From: Entamoeba invadens IP1
Taxonomy: Eukaryota > Evosea > Mastigamoebida > Endamoebidae
Reading direction: 5' to 3'
DNA: 19,607 nt
NCBI RefSeq assembly: GCF_000330505.1
Contig: NW_004443511.1
Location: forward strand, 34,983 to 54,589
The position numbers were made by a program, and so were the translations under genes. The notes under the pieces were generated by a model. The model did not search any database. It was not told where the DNA came from and worked only from the letters and a program-made list of their open reading frames with translations. Position 1 is the first letter of the stretch; every line of letters begins with the position of its first letter. Shown here in pieces: positions 1 through 9,283 of the stretch.

Positions 1-613
1 GTAAAATGAAAAAAAAATGATAATTTTTTATAAACCATTAATATATAACAAAATTACTTGTTAAATAGTTTTTGTCTTTGAATTAATTTATTTTTGGAAA
101 TAATTATATTTTTTGATTGTATATTTATAATAAAAATATACTTCGTTATATAGTTTCGATAATGAATAAAAAATGCCGCGGACACGAAAATAATAGAAAG
201 GACACCATATACACAGGGAGGACGTCCTTTATAGCGGGAGGACGTCCCTAAACCACAAAGGACGTCTTTCGGCCTATATTCCCGTCCTTCGTCCCCATGT
301 CCGTCCTTTCTCTTAATAATAAAATATTTTTAATTTATTTAATGGTAAACTATTTAATTAGTAAAATAATGGTATAATTTTATTAATTTTATTTTGTTTT
401 ACTAATTAACATAAACCAATAGAATTAAATTAGTTATAAAAGAAATAACAAAATAACATTATATATTTTACTATTATTATAAGTTTTGTTAAATAATAGT
501 TATAGTATTAATAAAGTTATTTTAATAATAATAAACTATTACATAAAAAACTTACTTACCAAATGCATTTAATCAAAATTACTAATTAATTACTAAAAAC
601 TTAAATGGACTAG
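1..613. other. AT-rich intergenic spacer with a GC-rich island
   Basis: No convincing coding sequence is visible. The stretch is almost entirely A/T homopolymer runs and short AT words, typical of Entamoeba spacers. The exception is the GC-rich segment at about 174-312, described separately as a repeat island. Confidence 0.7.
196..310. repeat. GC-rich island of inverted 20-bp units (MITE-like)
   Basis: The ends are inverted (GAAAGGAC at 196-203, GTCCTTTC at 303-310). Read from the left, GGAC recurs at 200, 220, 240 and 260, exactly 20 bp apart, giving four tandem 20-bp units; three of them carry the palindrome GACGTC (221-226, 241-246, 261-266). Read from the right on the other strand, units starting at 310, 290, 270 and 250 have the same 20-bp rhythm. 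It resembles a miniature DNA transposon with subterminal repeats. I see no clean target-site duplication, so the element boundaries are inferred. Confidence 0.5.
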
Positions 614-1268
614 TTACAATTTATAAGCAACTGCTATAAATTGAAGCAATTGAGTTGCACAATCAATTGATATACGAGAAAAATTCATATAACACATGCA
701 CCAACCTGTCGAATATAAAGTACAGTAACATTGAAGTCTATTCAAAGAGGTGGATTTATGAACACCAAAAGTCTGAAGAAGATACATTTGGGTACAAATA
801 TTGAAGTTATTAATATAGACACATTTTCAAACACATTAGAAGTGATATATTACCATGGAACAAGTGATGCTGAAATTGAAACAAATGGTGTGACTATTTA
901 TTAAGTGCATAGACACAGCAGTTTATGCACTTAATAAATACCCACAAGACACTTTCATTGGGCTTAAAGTGAAGAAGTTGGAATGCAACGAAAATCAATT
1001 TATCGACACAACCAGCGACGCTTGCAAACAGTGTGAGAAGGATATAACAAGTTACGACTAAGTGCTCGACAGATGTTATTATACTCAATGTGATGAAGGA
1101 AAGTATGTTGAAAAAGGAGAGTGTGTCCCTTGTAAAGAACAATATGAATTGCCATTCGTCTCAGAAAAATGTAAAATCTGCACGGCGGGTTCTAAAAGTG
1201 TAAACATTGTAACAGAGATATTCTTTGTGTTCGTGATGTTGTTATCATTGATTATGGTTTGCAATTAA
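614..1268 (+). pseudogene. Broken BspA-like leucine-rich-repeat surface protein
   Basis: Conceptual translation gives pieces of a BspA/LRR_5-type protein spread over three frames. Around 614-667 one frame reads FISNCYKLKQLSCTIN. A second frame continues to about 747. The first frame then resumes with GGFMNTKSLKKIHLGTNIEV and LEVIYYHGTSD, ending at a TAA at 902-904. From 897 a third frame carries a cysteine-rich tail (CxxC pairs such as CKQC, CVPC, CKIC), interrupted by a TAA at 1059-1061 and ending at 1268 in a hydrophobic segment (IFFVFVMLLSLIM). The repeat pattern is that of Entamoeba BspA-family surface proteins; a Cys-rich stalk and a C-terminal membrane or anchor segment would suit that. 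At least two or three frameshifts and one in-frame stop argue for a decayed 3' fragment of a longer gene. Assembly errors are an alternative. The upstream LRR region is absent, so the fragment is also 5' truncated. Confidence 0.6.
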
Positions 1269-1413
1269 TAATAAGAATTAATTAATAGAAGTTTAACAAT
1301 TTTTAATAATATTATAATAATATTATTATAAATTATAATAATATTATAATATTAATATATTATAATAAATAATATTATAATTATAATAAACACAAAACCC
1401 AGTATATTAGACT
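1269..1413. repeat. AT-only low-complexity spacer
   Basis: The gap between the convergent BspA remnant and the receptor kinase consists of TAATATTATAAT-like words repeated irregularly, with about 90 bases made of A and T alone. It would supply AT-rich 3' ends for both transcription units. No gene is visible. Confidence 0.6.
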
Positions 1414-4400
1414 CTAAAACGACTCAAAAAGCGTCTGGAGTTGTTCTGCCACTTTTTCAATTTTAATTCTCTTATCAGCTTCATCTTCCCACATCATTGA
1501 AATGATGTTGTAAGCGTCTTGGTTCATATTGTCAAGGCATTCCAGTCTTTTTCCACTTGTTACAAAGTCTGCGATACTCCAAGCAAATTTGAATTTTTGT
1601 TTTGGATATGCTTCACCCCATATAAGTGCTTCATAAAACGTGACTCCTAAAGAATACACATCAGATGACATCTTATAATGTTGTTTGTTCAAGACTTCAG
1701 GAGCCATATATTTAGGAGTCCCAATCCCTTTAGTAAATGTCATATTAGTCATCATTTGATTGACGTTTCTAGATGACCCGAAATCAGTCAATTTGCCATT
1801 AGCTTTGATGTTCTCTTCCAATGTAATAACAAGAATATTATCTGGTTTGATGTCTCTGTGTAAGATGCCATTTTCGTGTAAATATTTGACGCCATAAGTA
1901 GCATCTAAAATGATCTTCACCTTCATCTTGTCTGCTATTTGTTGCTCTTTATTAAACATATCGGCCAAACTTCCATGTTTCGCAAATTCAGTGACCATAC
2001 ACACATGACTTGGGATGTAACACGCTCCATAGAAGTGAATGATGTAATCACTTCTAAATTTGTCTAACATGGCAACTTCCTTTGTAAACTCATCTATTGC
2101 ACTCTTCGTCGCTTGTGCGTTCTTCATCTTCTTGATTGCCACTGTCTTTTCGTGGTATTTCCCTTTGTAGACAATACCAAAAGAGCCTTCACCAAGCTTC
2201 TTCTCATCAATCAACTCATGATAATCCAATTTTGTGGAGTTCGCAGTGGATGTCTCGACTTTGATCTTCTCATTATATTGTACACCAGTTTCTATGTCAA
2301 GTGCAATGACCATAATGTCTTCTTCTAAATGGCATGAACACAACGGCTTGATGAATATCTCAAATTCACAAGCTTCTCCTCTTTTTAAAGTAATTAAAGT
2401 AGGCACCGTTCGTATTTCATAGTGGTCACACCCTTCTAATACACTAAATTGGACTTTCATGTTGTGTTTTGTGGTGTTACCAACACATATCAAATCACGG
2501 GTTTCTTCATCTACTGGAATAGAAGAGTCATCCTCCAAATTGAATTTAATTAACTTCTTATTTGAAGATAGAACTGAATTGATTTGAACCATTTCAATGT
2601 TCGATCGCTTCATTTCAAAGACACAGATGTTTTTCATTTTCTTCTTCTCTTTTCGACTTAATATGAGGAGGTAAACTACTACTAATATCAATGCGATAAT
2701 GATTATAAAGAAAATAAAGATAGCTACAGGTATTCCAATAACTATTCCATAATTCGTCTTAGAAACACAATTTTCACCATCATCTGATACTTTGTGACTC
2801 CCTTCACATGAAGTACACTGAGAGTTGTATGCTGATGTACAATGTAATACCGTGTGATAATCTACACAACTTCCTTTCACTAAGACTTCATCAACTTTAC
2901 AGGATAAACACTCTTCACTGTTTACACACGTCACACAACTTTCTTTACATGAGAAACAGCGTCCATTTTGTAAATAATAAGACTCATTACAAAGTAAACA
3001 CCCTTCGAGATTTGATTGTAAACAGTTTGAGAGTGTAGTGTTTGATGAACATAATTTGTTTGATTCACTTTGAATTTTGAAGTACCCATCTTTACATGAT
3101 AAACATTCATCTTTCTTCAAACACATATCACACGACTCGTCACACGCATCACAATCTTTCTCGACTTTGTAATACCCAACTTTGCAAATAGCACACCCTC
3201 CACCAGCGGGTAGTGTCACTTCACACCTTTTCGCCAATTCACCAAGTGTCTGGCATTTCATAGACAAGTCAAGGAAGTATCCACTGTTACATGTGGTGCA
3301 ATATGTTGCATTGTAGCAACTCAGACAGTCATTCACACACTTCTCACAACTGTTTTTGTTCAGGTAATACCCATTTGGACATCGCTGACACCCTTTGTTG
3401 TTTCGTGTCAAACAGTCGACTTCTTCTTGTTCTTTTAGTGCACTTTTCATGTTATACACTGACATCTTTGTTTCATTGACTTTATTGACATCGTCAAATT
3501 GTTCAGCACACACACCATTTTTCATGTTGAATGCGTCTTGGCACTCAATGCATTTTGTTTTGTTGAGTGAGTAGTATTTGCAGTGCAACTCAACATCCGC
3601 TTTTGTGCAGAAGTCGTACTTGCCTTCAATGTTCTTTGTGTCAACTTGGTAATACCCAGCCTCACACTGCGCACACCCACTCTGGCTTGTGCGTTTACAG
3701 TTGACTTGTTCTTTGTTAACACACCGATTAGCGCTGTACATCAAGTAATTCACTTTGCATATTTGACACGTTCCTCCAACACAGATATCACAGTTTTCAG
3801 TCTCGCATTTCGAACACTTTCCTTTGCTAATTTCCATGTCATTTTCTTTGCATTGGACACACAGCCCATCGACAACTGAATTGCATTGCGTATCGGTGGT
3901 GCACGCCATCTGTTGTACATCAAGTATTGCAAGATCGCCACATGTCAAATACTTGTTTTGAGTTGAACAAACTGCATTTGATCCACCACAGCTGTCACAC
4001 GTGTTTTGATTTGTCAAATACGTTCCTGCTTTACAACCAAAAACAACTCCGTTTCTCACCAACCAATACACACTCTGTTGTTCACACACACCACCGTTGT
4101 TCAGAATATTATCATCAACACATGTAATACACGTCGGGACACCCTTCTCGGATTTTTGGTATTTACAACGATCCATTTTAGCTGTACATTTTGAGTTGAT
4201 CGATATTTGGTCTGAACAGTCACACGAAGTTAAAGTTGGTGACTCACAACTTCCTGATGAAACACATTTTGAGTTGGAAACAAAGAAAGTGTCACTGCAG
4301 TCCAGACAATTTTCTTTGTCGAGTAAAATATCACAATTAATATCATTCTTAACACATTTTGGGGTGCCTGTTGTGTTGTCAAAGTATTCATTCGATTGAC

Positions 4401-7400
4401 ACAATCCACATTTTGCGCCATTCAAAACGTAAGGGGAAATGCACAAGTTACATCTTGCTTTGCCAACAGCGATTGTATCACATGTGTTGCAATTGTCGAT
4501 TGTGTTGTAACACTTTGAGCACGTTGTTTCACTGAACTTGTATTCGCCAATCGGACAGCTTTCACAACCACCACTCTTCTGAATAAACGGATCTTTGCAC
4601 GTCAAACACTTCTTTGCATCAGACGAACACGTGTTGCAATCTGGTATTGTGGAACACGCAACACATTTGCCAGATGTTTCATCTGGATAGAACCCAATTG
4701 CACACACTTTGCATTTCCTTGAAAAATCTGGCAAACAGGTGATGCAATTTGTGTCAAATGATTTGCAGGCAACACACACTTTGCCTGGTGGATCAGTGAA
4801 GACGTGGTTTGTTGTACAGCCTGTGCAGACACCAGTTGATGTGTTGCATTGCCCATTACAACTTGCATCACAATCAACACATGCATGACTCACGGTGTTT
4901 GGATACATCCCACTCTGACAATTGATGCACTTTCGCTTATCTGTTTCACACTCAACACAGTTGGTGTCAAAAGTTCTGCACGTGACACACTTGTTTGTGA
5001 TTGGTGATGTTGGCACATACCCACTTGTGCACCCAGCACACATTCCAGTTGTTGTGTCGCACTTTCCACCACATGTTGCATCACAGCTCTGACACATGTA
5101 GTCGCCAGATGTCTTCGGGTAATACCCTGCCTTACAGACACTGCACTTCCTCTCTGCACCGCCTGGACACTCAGCACAATACGTGTCAAACTGTTCGCAT
5201 GTGATGCAGTGCTGTGATGGCGATGCAGACAACACAAACCCAGTTACACACGACAGGCAGTATCCAGTGCTTCCATCACAACTGTTTGCACATGTGGAGT
5301 CACACACAACACAAGTACCATTGCTACCAGGGTAATACCCTGTGTCGCATGTAACACACTTTCTCTCAAATGTTGGCGAGCAAGTTGTGCAGTGCTGATC
5401 AAATGATTTGCAACTCTCACAAACAAGACTTGTTGCACTGACAAAGACGTAGTTTTGCAAGCAGCTCTTGCAATATCCCGTTTCCGTGTAACAGTTTCCA
5501 TTGCATGTTGTGTTGCATTGTTGGCATCTTTTCTCGCCATTCAGTTGGAGAACGGGGTAATTGTTTGTTGTGCATTTGACGCAGTTGCGTGTTGCATCGC
5601 TTGCACACGTCACACACAGCGAGTCGAAGGTGCTGCAAGTCTCACATTGTGTGGTGCTTCCAGACTGGACAACACTGTTCTCACTGCATGACTTGCAGTT
5701 TCCAGTCACACCATCGCAATTTTCACACGCACCATCACAATCAACACAGACACCATCAACTGAGTATTTGTTGTTTTTGCAGACAGTGCACTTCTTCTCA
5801 TAGTTGCTGTCACACGTCTCACAATCCGCATTGAAGGCAGCACAGCTGATGCAACTCATCCCGTTCTTGACATACCCATCAAGACACCCAGTGCACACAC
5901 CCGTTGTTGTGTTGCACTTACCACCACACGTGTTGTCACACAAAATGCACTTACCATTGCTGTCTGGGTAATACCCCGATGTACACGAAACACACTTCTC
6001 ACTCCCAAAGTTGGTGTCGCAAGTCGAGCACTTTGCATCAAGCAAGGTGCACACTCTGCACGTTTTTGTGTTGCTTGGGTTGTAGACGTGGTTGGATGAA
6101 CAGCCAGTGCACACCCCACTCACTGTGTTACACTTCCCACCACATGTTGTATCACACACTCCACATCTCCCATCACTTTGTGGGAAGTAGCCAGCCGTAC
6201 AATTTGTGCATATGCGGATTCCATTTGACGCACATGAGTTTGCTTGGCAGTGATTGTCGAATGTCTGGCAGCTCTCACACACTTTTGAAACAGGACTTGT
6301 CAACACATATCCAGACAAACAACTTCGACAATTCCCGTTGGTTGGGTCGCACTTTCCATTGCATGGCGAATCGCACGGCACACACTTGCCGCCTTGTGGA
6401 TACATCGCTTCCGTTTTGCATGTTGTGCATGTTCGTGTAAATGTACTTGCACACTGCAAACAGTTCGAATCAAATGATTCACACGACTGACACAACTTCG
6501 TGTCGCTTGCACTCGGGACGTATTGGGCAACACACTTTGAGCACACACCGGTGATTGGGCTGCACGTCGCACACCCAGACGCACACTTGACACAAACACC
6601 GTCACTGCCCGGGTAATACGTGTCTTCGCACTGGTAACATCGCCGCGTGTTATCTGAGGCACAGGTGATGCAGTTTGTGTCAAATGATTTGCAAGCAACA
6701 CACACTTTGCCTGGCGGATCAGTGAAAACGTTGTTTGTTGTACAGCCTGTGCAGACACCAGTTGATGTGTTGCACTGCCCATTACAACTTGCATCACACA
6801 GAGTGCATGTCCCGTTTGTGTTTGGATACATCCCACTCACACACATTGCACACTCTCTCTTATCACCAACACATTTTGCACAGTTAAAATCAAAAGTGTT
6901 GCACGTGACACATTTGTTTGTGATTGGTGATGTTGGCACATACCCACTTGTGCACCCAGCACACATTCCAGTTGTTGTATCGCACTTTCCACCACATGTT
7001 GCATCACAGCTCTGACACTTGTAGTCGCCAGATGTCTTCGGGTAATACCCTGCCTTACATTGTTTGCACTTCCTTGTTGAGTCTGATGCGCATGTGATGC
7101 AGTTGGCGTCAAATGTCGAACAGCTCTCACACTGGTCAGTCTTTGTGCTTTGAAACACGTAATTTGTATCACACTGGTTGCAAATCCCACTCGTTGGGTT
7201 GCATGCACCAGATACACAGTGCAACCCACACCCAACACACTTCCCACTTGTTGTGTTTGGACGAAGACCGCTTTTACATGTTGTACAAACACGACTTGAG
7301 TCAACAGAACACGTCACACAATTCGAATCAAAGGTGGAACACATCTCACATCGTATCGACATCGGTTCTGTATAAACAGTCCCAGTCTTGCAATTTTCGC

Positions 7401-9258
7401 AAATTCCGTTTTTGGTGCTGCAAATGGAACATGTTGAGTCGCATTCAATACATTGTCCAATATTTTGTCCTGATTGTGATGGATAAAAAGGTAATTTACA
7501 TTCATTACATATTCGTGTATTGTTTGTTGCGCAGTTTATACATTTTGTGTCGAAATCGGTGCATTCTTGACAAGTTGTTTGTGTTGGGTTATAAGGAACA
7601 TAACCACTCACGCATTTGGTACAAATTCCACTTGTTCCATCACAGTTGTCCAAACAGGTTGAATCACATTTGATGCAAGTCCCGTTACTTGCGGGTTTGT
7701 ACTTATTGACACAAGTTAGACACTTTCTCTCTCCATTAAAAGCACATGATTTGCAATTTGGTTCAAATATTTGACACGACTCACACTTGAGTGAATTTCT
7801 GTTGAGTGTCAAGACGTAATCGGGAATACACGAGGTACAATATCCTGTTGTTGCATCACATTGACCATTGCATGTAATGTCACATAAAATACATTTATAA
7901 GGATACACAATTTGTGGGTAATAACCAGCTTTACATTTGTTGCATTTTCTTGTTGTTTTTGAACATGTTTCGCAATTGGAATCATAAGATGTACATAACT
8001 CACACGCCGTATTTGAATTTGTGATTATAGTGTAATTATCAGCACATGTCTGACATACTCCTGTATACGTGTTACACCCATTCGATTCACAAGTCAGAGA
8101 ACATTTAGTACATTTGTAAGTAGTTAGAGAAGGATAATACCCAATTTGGCACTCATAACACCTTCTTTGGTAACCTGGATCACATGTTTTGCAATATGAG
8201 TCAAAAGAAATACAAGACTCACACCCAACAAGAGGAGAAGGTAAAAAAACGTAATTTGTTGCACACGATAAACACTCTGCACTTGTCGTGGAACACAAAG
8301 AACACGTGTTAGGACATGTTACACAAACACCACTTTGAAGATAAAACCCCGTTTTACAAATCGAACACTCTTTAGAAGTACAAGAAGAACATCCAACTTC
8401 ACATGCAATACATTGATATGTATAACTCGATTGATTATTACCCGGAACTTGTATCCCATAATAACCTTCTAAACATATTTGACAATATGTTTCTGTACAA
8501 GATGAACACCCCTCCGCACATTTTTTGCAATTACCATTTTTGAAATAATAACCTTGTTGACATTTGTGGCAATTGTTGTCATAATAATTATTATAACTGC
8601 TTTTGCATTTATTACAATTCCCTGCAGTTCCTTTTGAACCAGCACTCCCTCGATCACAATGTTGTACTTTACAATTCTTATTCGAGTCCATAGTGTTTTC
8701 GTTGTCGGCACCACACCACCAATTCTGTGTTGTTGCCAAAAAATTTGCACATTGAACTATTTCACCACCATAACCATCATTAATGTCATACATCGGGCTA
8801 TACCCATCTTCACATTGTTTGCAACTCATTCGGTTTTCCATACAATATAAGCAATATTTGTTATAATAACCGCCACAGTTAGAACCTCCATTTTTCAGAA
8901 AAGAAGTTTTGTTTTTTGATGTTTTCAAAAAATCATCAAATAAAAAATATTCAGAATTTTTAACGTTTTTACTGACCAACATTTTGTTTTTTGTTTTGAT
9001 AATAAGCTTGGTGTTATTCAACGAAACCCACATTGAAGCAAAATCCTTTGGAATATCAATTATTAATGCTGAGATTGCAGTACACGTTATTTTGACAAAT
9101 TGTGAATTCCCACCTAAAAGACTTAGCGACTCATTTGTGTAAGAAACAAAAGACGAGTCGCAGTGTTCTTTTTTCTCGTTAAAACAGTGTAACATGTCAC
9201 CCTCCCAACACCAGTCAATGGATAAAGCAAACATAAACATTGTAAAAAAGCATAACAT
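1414..9258 (-). CDS. Giant transmembrane receptor kinase (Entamoeba TMK family), CxxC-rich ectodomain
   Basis: 2614 residues in one uninterrupted frame. A hydrophobic signal peptide (about 1-19, LCFFTMFMFALSI) starts a cysteine-rich extracellular part of roughly 2150 residues. Residues about 345-1550 hold 17 units of about 70 residues with the pattern C-x-x-FD-x-x-C-x-x-C, then R-x-C-x-x-C and GYYP, then C-x-x-C and CNTxTGxC. After them come about 600 residues of looser CxxC repeats. One membrane helix lies at about 2171-2201, followed by basic RKEKKK. A juxtamembrane region (about 2203-2343) precedes the kinase domain (2344-2614): P-loop GEGSFG 2356-2361, VAIK lysine 2376, HRDIKPDN with catalytic Asp 2469, DFG 2492-2494, APE 2519-2521. 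The HRDIKP form points to Ser/Thr specificity, and all catalytic residues are present. TMKs are a large Entamoeba surface-kinase family whose ectodomains resemble the CxxC lectin subunit; this one looks exceptionally long. The ligand is unknown. The start is the first ATG, directly before the signal peptide. Confidence 0.93.
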   Translation of the reverse strand: MLCFFTMFMFALSIDWCWEGDMLHCFNEKKEHCDSSFVSYTNESLSLLGGNSQFVKITCTAISALIIDIPKDFASMWVSLNNTKLIIKTKNKMLVSKNVKNSEYFLFDDFLKTSKNKTSFLKNGGSNCGGYYNKYCLYCMENRMSCKQCEDGYSPMYDINDGYGGEIVQCANFLATTQNWWCGADNENTMDSNKNCKVQHCDRGSAGSKGTAGNCNKCKSSYNNYYDNNCHKCQQGYYFKNGNCKKCAEGCSSCTETYCQICLEGYYGIQVPGNNQSSYTYQCIACEVGCSSCTSKECSICKTGFYLQSGVCVTCPNTCSLCSTTSAECLSCATNYVFLPSPLVGCESCISFDSYCKTCDPGYQRRCYECQIGYYPSLTTYKCTKCSLTCESNGCNTYTGVCQTCADNYTIITNSNTACELCTSYDSNCETCSKTTRKCNKCKAGYYPQIVYPYKCILCDITCNGQCDATTGYCTSCIPDYVLTLNRNSLKCESCQIFEPNCKSCAFNGERKCLTCVNKYKPASNGTCIKCDSTCLDNCDGTSGICTKCVSGYVPYNPTQTTCQECTDFDTKCINCATNNTRICNECKLPFYPSQSGQNIGQCIECDSTCSICSTKNGICENCKTGTVYTEPMSIRCEMCSTFDSNCVTCSVDSSRVCTTCKSGLRPNTTSGKCVGCGLHCVSGACNPTSGICNQCDTNYVFQSTKTDQCESCSTFDANCITCASDSTRKCKQCKAGYYPKTSGDYKCQSCDATCGGKCDTTTGMCAGCTSGYVPTSPITNKCVTCNTFDFNCAKCVGDKRECAMCVSGMYPNTNGTCTLCDASCNGQCNTSTGVCTGCTTNNVFTDPPGKVCVACKSFDTNCITCASDNTRRCYQCEDTYYPGSDGVCVKCASGCATCSPITGVCSKCVAQYVPSASDTKLCQSCESFDSNCLQCASTFTRTCTTCKTEAMYPQGGKCVPCDSPCNGKCDPTNGNCRSCLSGYVLTSPVSKVCESCQTFDNHCQANSCASNGIRICTNCTAGYFPQSDGRCGVCDTTCGGKCNTVSGVCTGCSSNHVYNPSNTKTCRVCTLLDAKCSTCDTNFGSEKCVSCTSGYYPDSNGKCILCDNTCGGKCNTTTGVCTGCLDGYVKNGMSCISCAAFNADCETCDSNYEKKCTVCKNNKYSVDGVCVDCDGACENCDGVTGNCKSCSENSVVQSGSTTQCETCSTFDSLCVTCASDATRNCVKCTTNNYPVLQLNGEKRCQQCNTTCNGNCYTETGYCKSCLQNYVFVSATSLVCESCKSFDQHCTTCSPTFERKCVTCDTGYYPGSNGTCVVCDSTCANSCDGSTGYCLSCVTGFVLSASPSQHCITCEQFDTYCAECPGGAERKCSVCKAGYYPKTSGDYMCQSCDATCGGKCDTTTGMCAGCTSGYVPTSPITNKCVTCRTFDTNCVECETDKRKCINCQSGMYPNTVSHACVDCDASCNGQCNTSTGVCTGCTTNHVFTDPPGKVCVACKSFDTNCITCLPDFSRKCKVCAIGFYPDETSGKCVACSTIPDCNTCSSDAKKCLTCKDPFIQKSGGCESCPIGEYKFSETTCSKCYNTIDNCNTCDTIAVGKARCNLCISPYVLNGAKCGLCQSNEYFDNTTGTPKCVKNDINCDILLDKENCLDCSDTFFVSNSKCVSSGSCESPTLTSCDCSDQISINSKCTAKMDRCKYQKSEKGVPTCITCVDDNILNNGGVCEQQSVYWLVRNGVVFGCKAGTYLTNQNTCDSCGGSNAVCSTQNKYLTCGDLAILDVQQMACTTDTQCNSVVDGLCVQCKENDMEISKGKCSKCETENCDICVGGTCQICKVNYLMYSANRCVNKEQVNCKRTSQSGCAQCEAGYYQVDTKNIEGKYDFCTKADVELHCKYYSLNKTKCIECQDAFNMKNGVCAEQFDDVNKVNETKMSVYNMKSALKEQEEVDCLTRNNKGCQRCPNGYYLNKNSCEKCVNDCLSCYNATYCTTCNSGYFLDLSMKCQTLGELAKRCEVTLPAGGGCAICKVGYYKVEKDCDACDESCDMCLKKDECLSCKDGYFKIQSESNKLCSSNTTLSNCLQSNLEGCLLCNESYYLQNGRCFSCKESCVTCVNSEECLSCKVDEVLVKGSCVDYHTVLHCTSAYNSQCTSCEGSHKVSDDGENCVSKTNYGIVIGIPVAIFIFFIIIIALILVVVYLLILSRKEKKKMKNICVFEMKRSNIEMVQINSVLSSNKKLIKFNLEDDSSIPVDEETRDLICVGNTTKHNMKVQFSVLEGCDHYEIRTVPTLITLKRGEACEFEIFIKPLCSCHLEEDIMVIALDIETGVQYNEKIKVETSTANSTKLDYHELIDEKKLGEGSFGIVYKGKYHEKTVAIKKMKNAQATKSAIDEFTKEVAMLDKFRSDYIIHFYGACYIPSHVCMVTEFAKHGSLADMFNKEQQIADKMKVKIILDATYGVKYLHENGILHRDIKPDNILVITLEENIKANGKLTDFGSSRNVNQMMTNMTFTKGIGTPKYMAPEVLNKQHYKMSSDVYSLGVTFYEALIWGEAYPKQKFKFAWSIADFVTSGKRLECLDNMNQDAYNIISMMWEDEADKRIKIEKVAEQLQTLFESF
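4735..5136 (-). repeat. Near-identical ectodomain repeat block, copy A
   Basis: This block encodes part of units 15-17 of the receptor-kinase ectodomain and matches 6661-7059 (units 6-8). By eye, 4978-5136 differs from 6901-7059 at about 3 of 159 positions, and 4735-4872 differs from 6661-6798 at about 6 positions. The roughly 100 bases between are clearly diverged and differ by one codon in length. The copies are nine units apart. Confidence 0.85.
6661..7059 (-). repeat. Near-identical ectodomain repeat block, copy B
   Basis: Partner of 4735-5136 inside the same open reading frame. Both copies encode ITNKCVTC, GQCNTSTGVCTGC and FTDPPGKVCVACKSFDTNC. Strong identity at both flanks with a diverged centre looks like a multi-unit duplication followed by patchy gene conversion, rather than selection on protein sequence alone, because silent sites also match. 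Confidence 0.85.
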
Positions 9259-9270
9259 GATGTTTAAGTC

Positions 9271-9283
9271 ATTTTTATAGTTC
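9271..9283 (-). promoter_or_regulatory. Putative GAAC/TATA-like core promoter of the receptor kinase
   Basis: On the coding strand the sequence GAACTATAAAAAT ends 12 bases before the kinase ATG. GAAC and an A/T-rich TATA-like word are known Entamoeba core promoter elements. The same GAAC followed by ATAAAA arrangement sits at a similar distance from the RING-CH gene start at 12274. The TATA-like word is closer to the ATG than usual, so the assignment is tentative. Confidence 0.35.

Noticed and set aside
894..1142. Minus-strand 82-codon frame opposite the BspA-like remnant
   Set aside because: It has only a hydrophobic, shadow-like composition; the plus-strand Cys-rich and LRR readings explain the region better.
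5904..7673. Long plus-strand open frames (about 178, 186 and 122 codons) and other frames inside the kinase gene
   Set aside because: They lie antisense or out of frame within the Cys-rich repeats. Regular TGT/TGC codons remove stop codons from other frames, and the translations show no domain.
4735..8230. Regularly spaced repeats that could suggest a CRISPR-like array or satellite
   Set aside because: The repeats are codon-phased, diverged and part of one intact protein frame in a eukaryotic genome.
1414..9258. Reading the Cys-rich ectodomain as a Giardia variant surface protein
   Set aside because: CxxC density is similar, but the kinase domain, the intron type elsewhere and the promoter words indicate an Entamoeba TMK.
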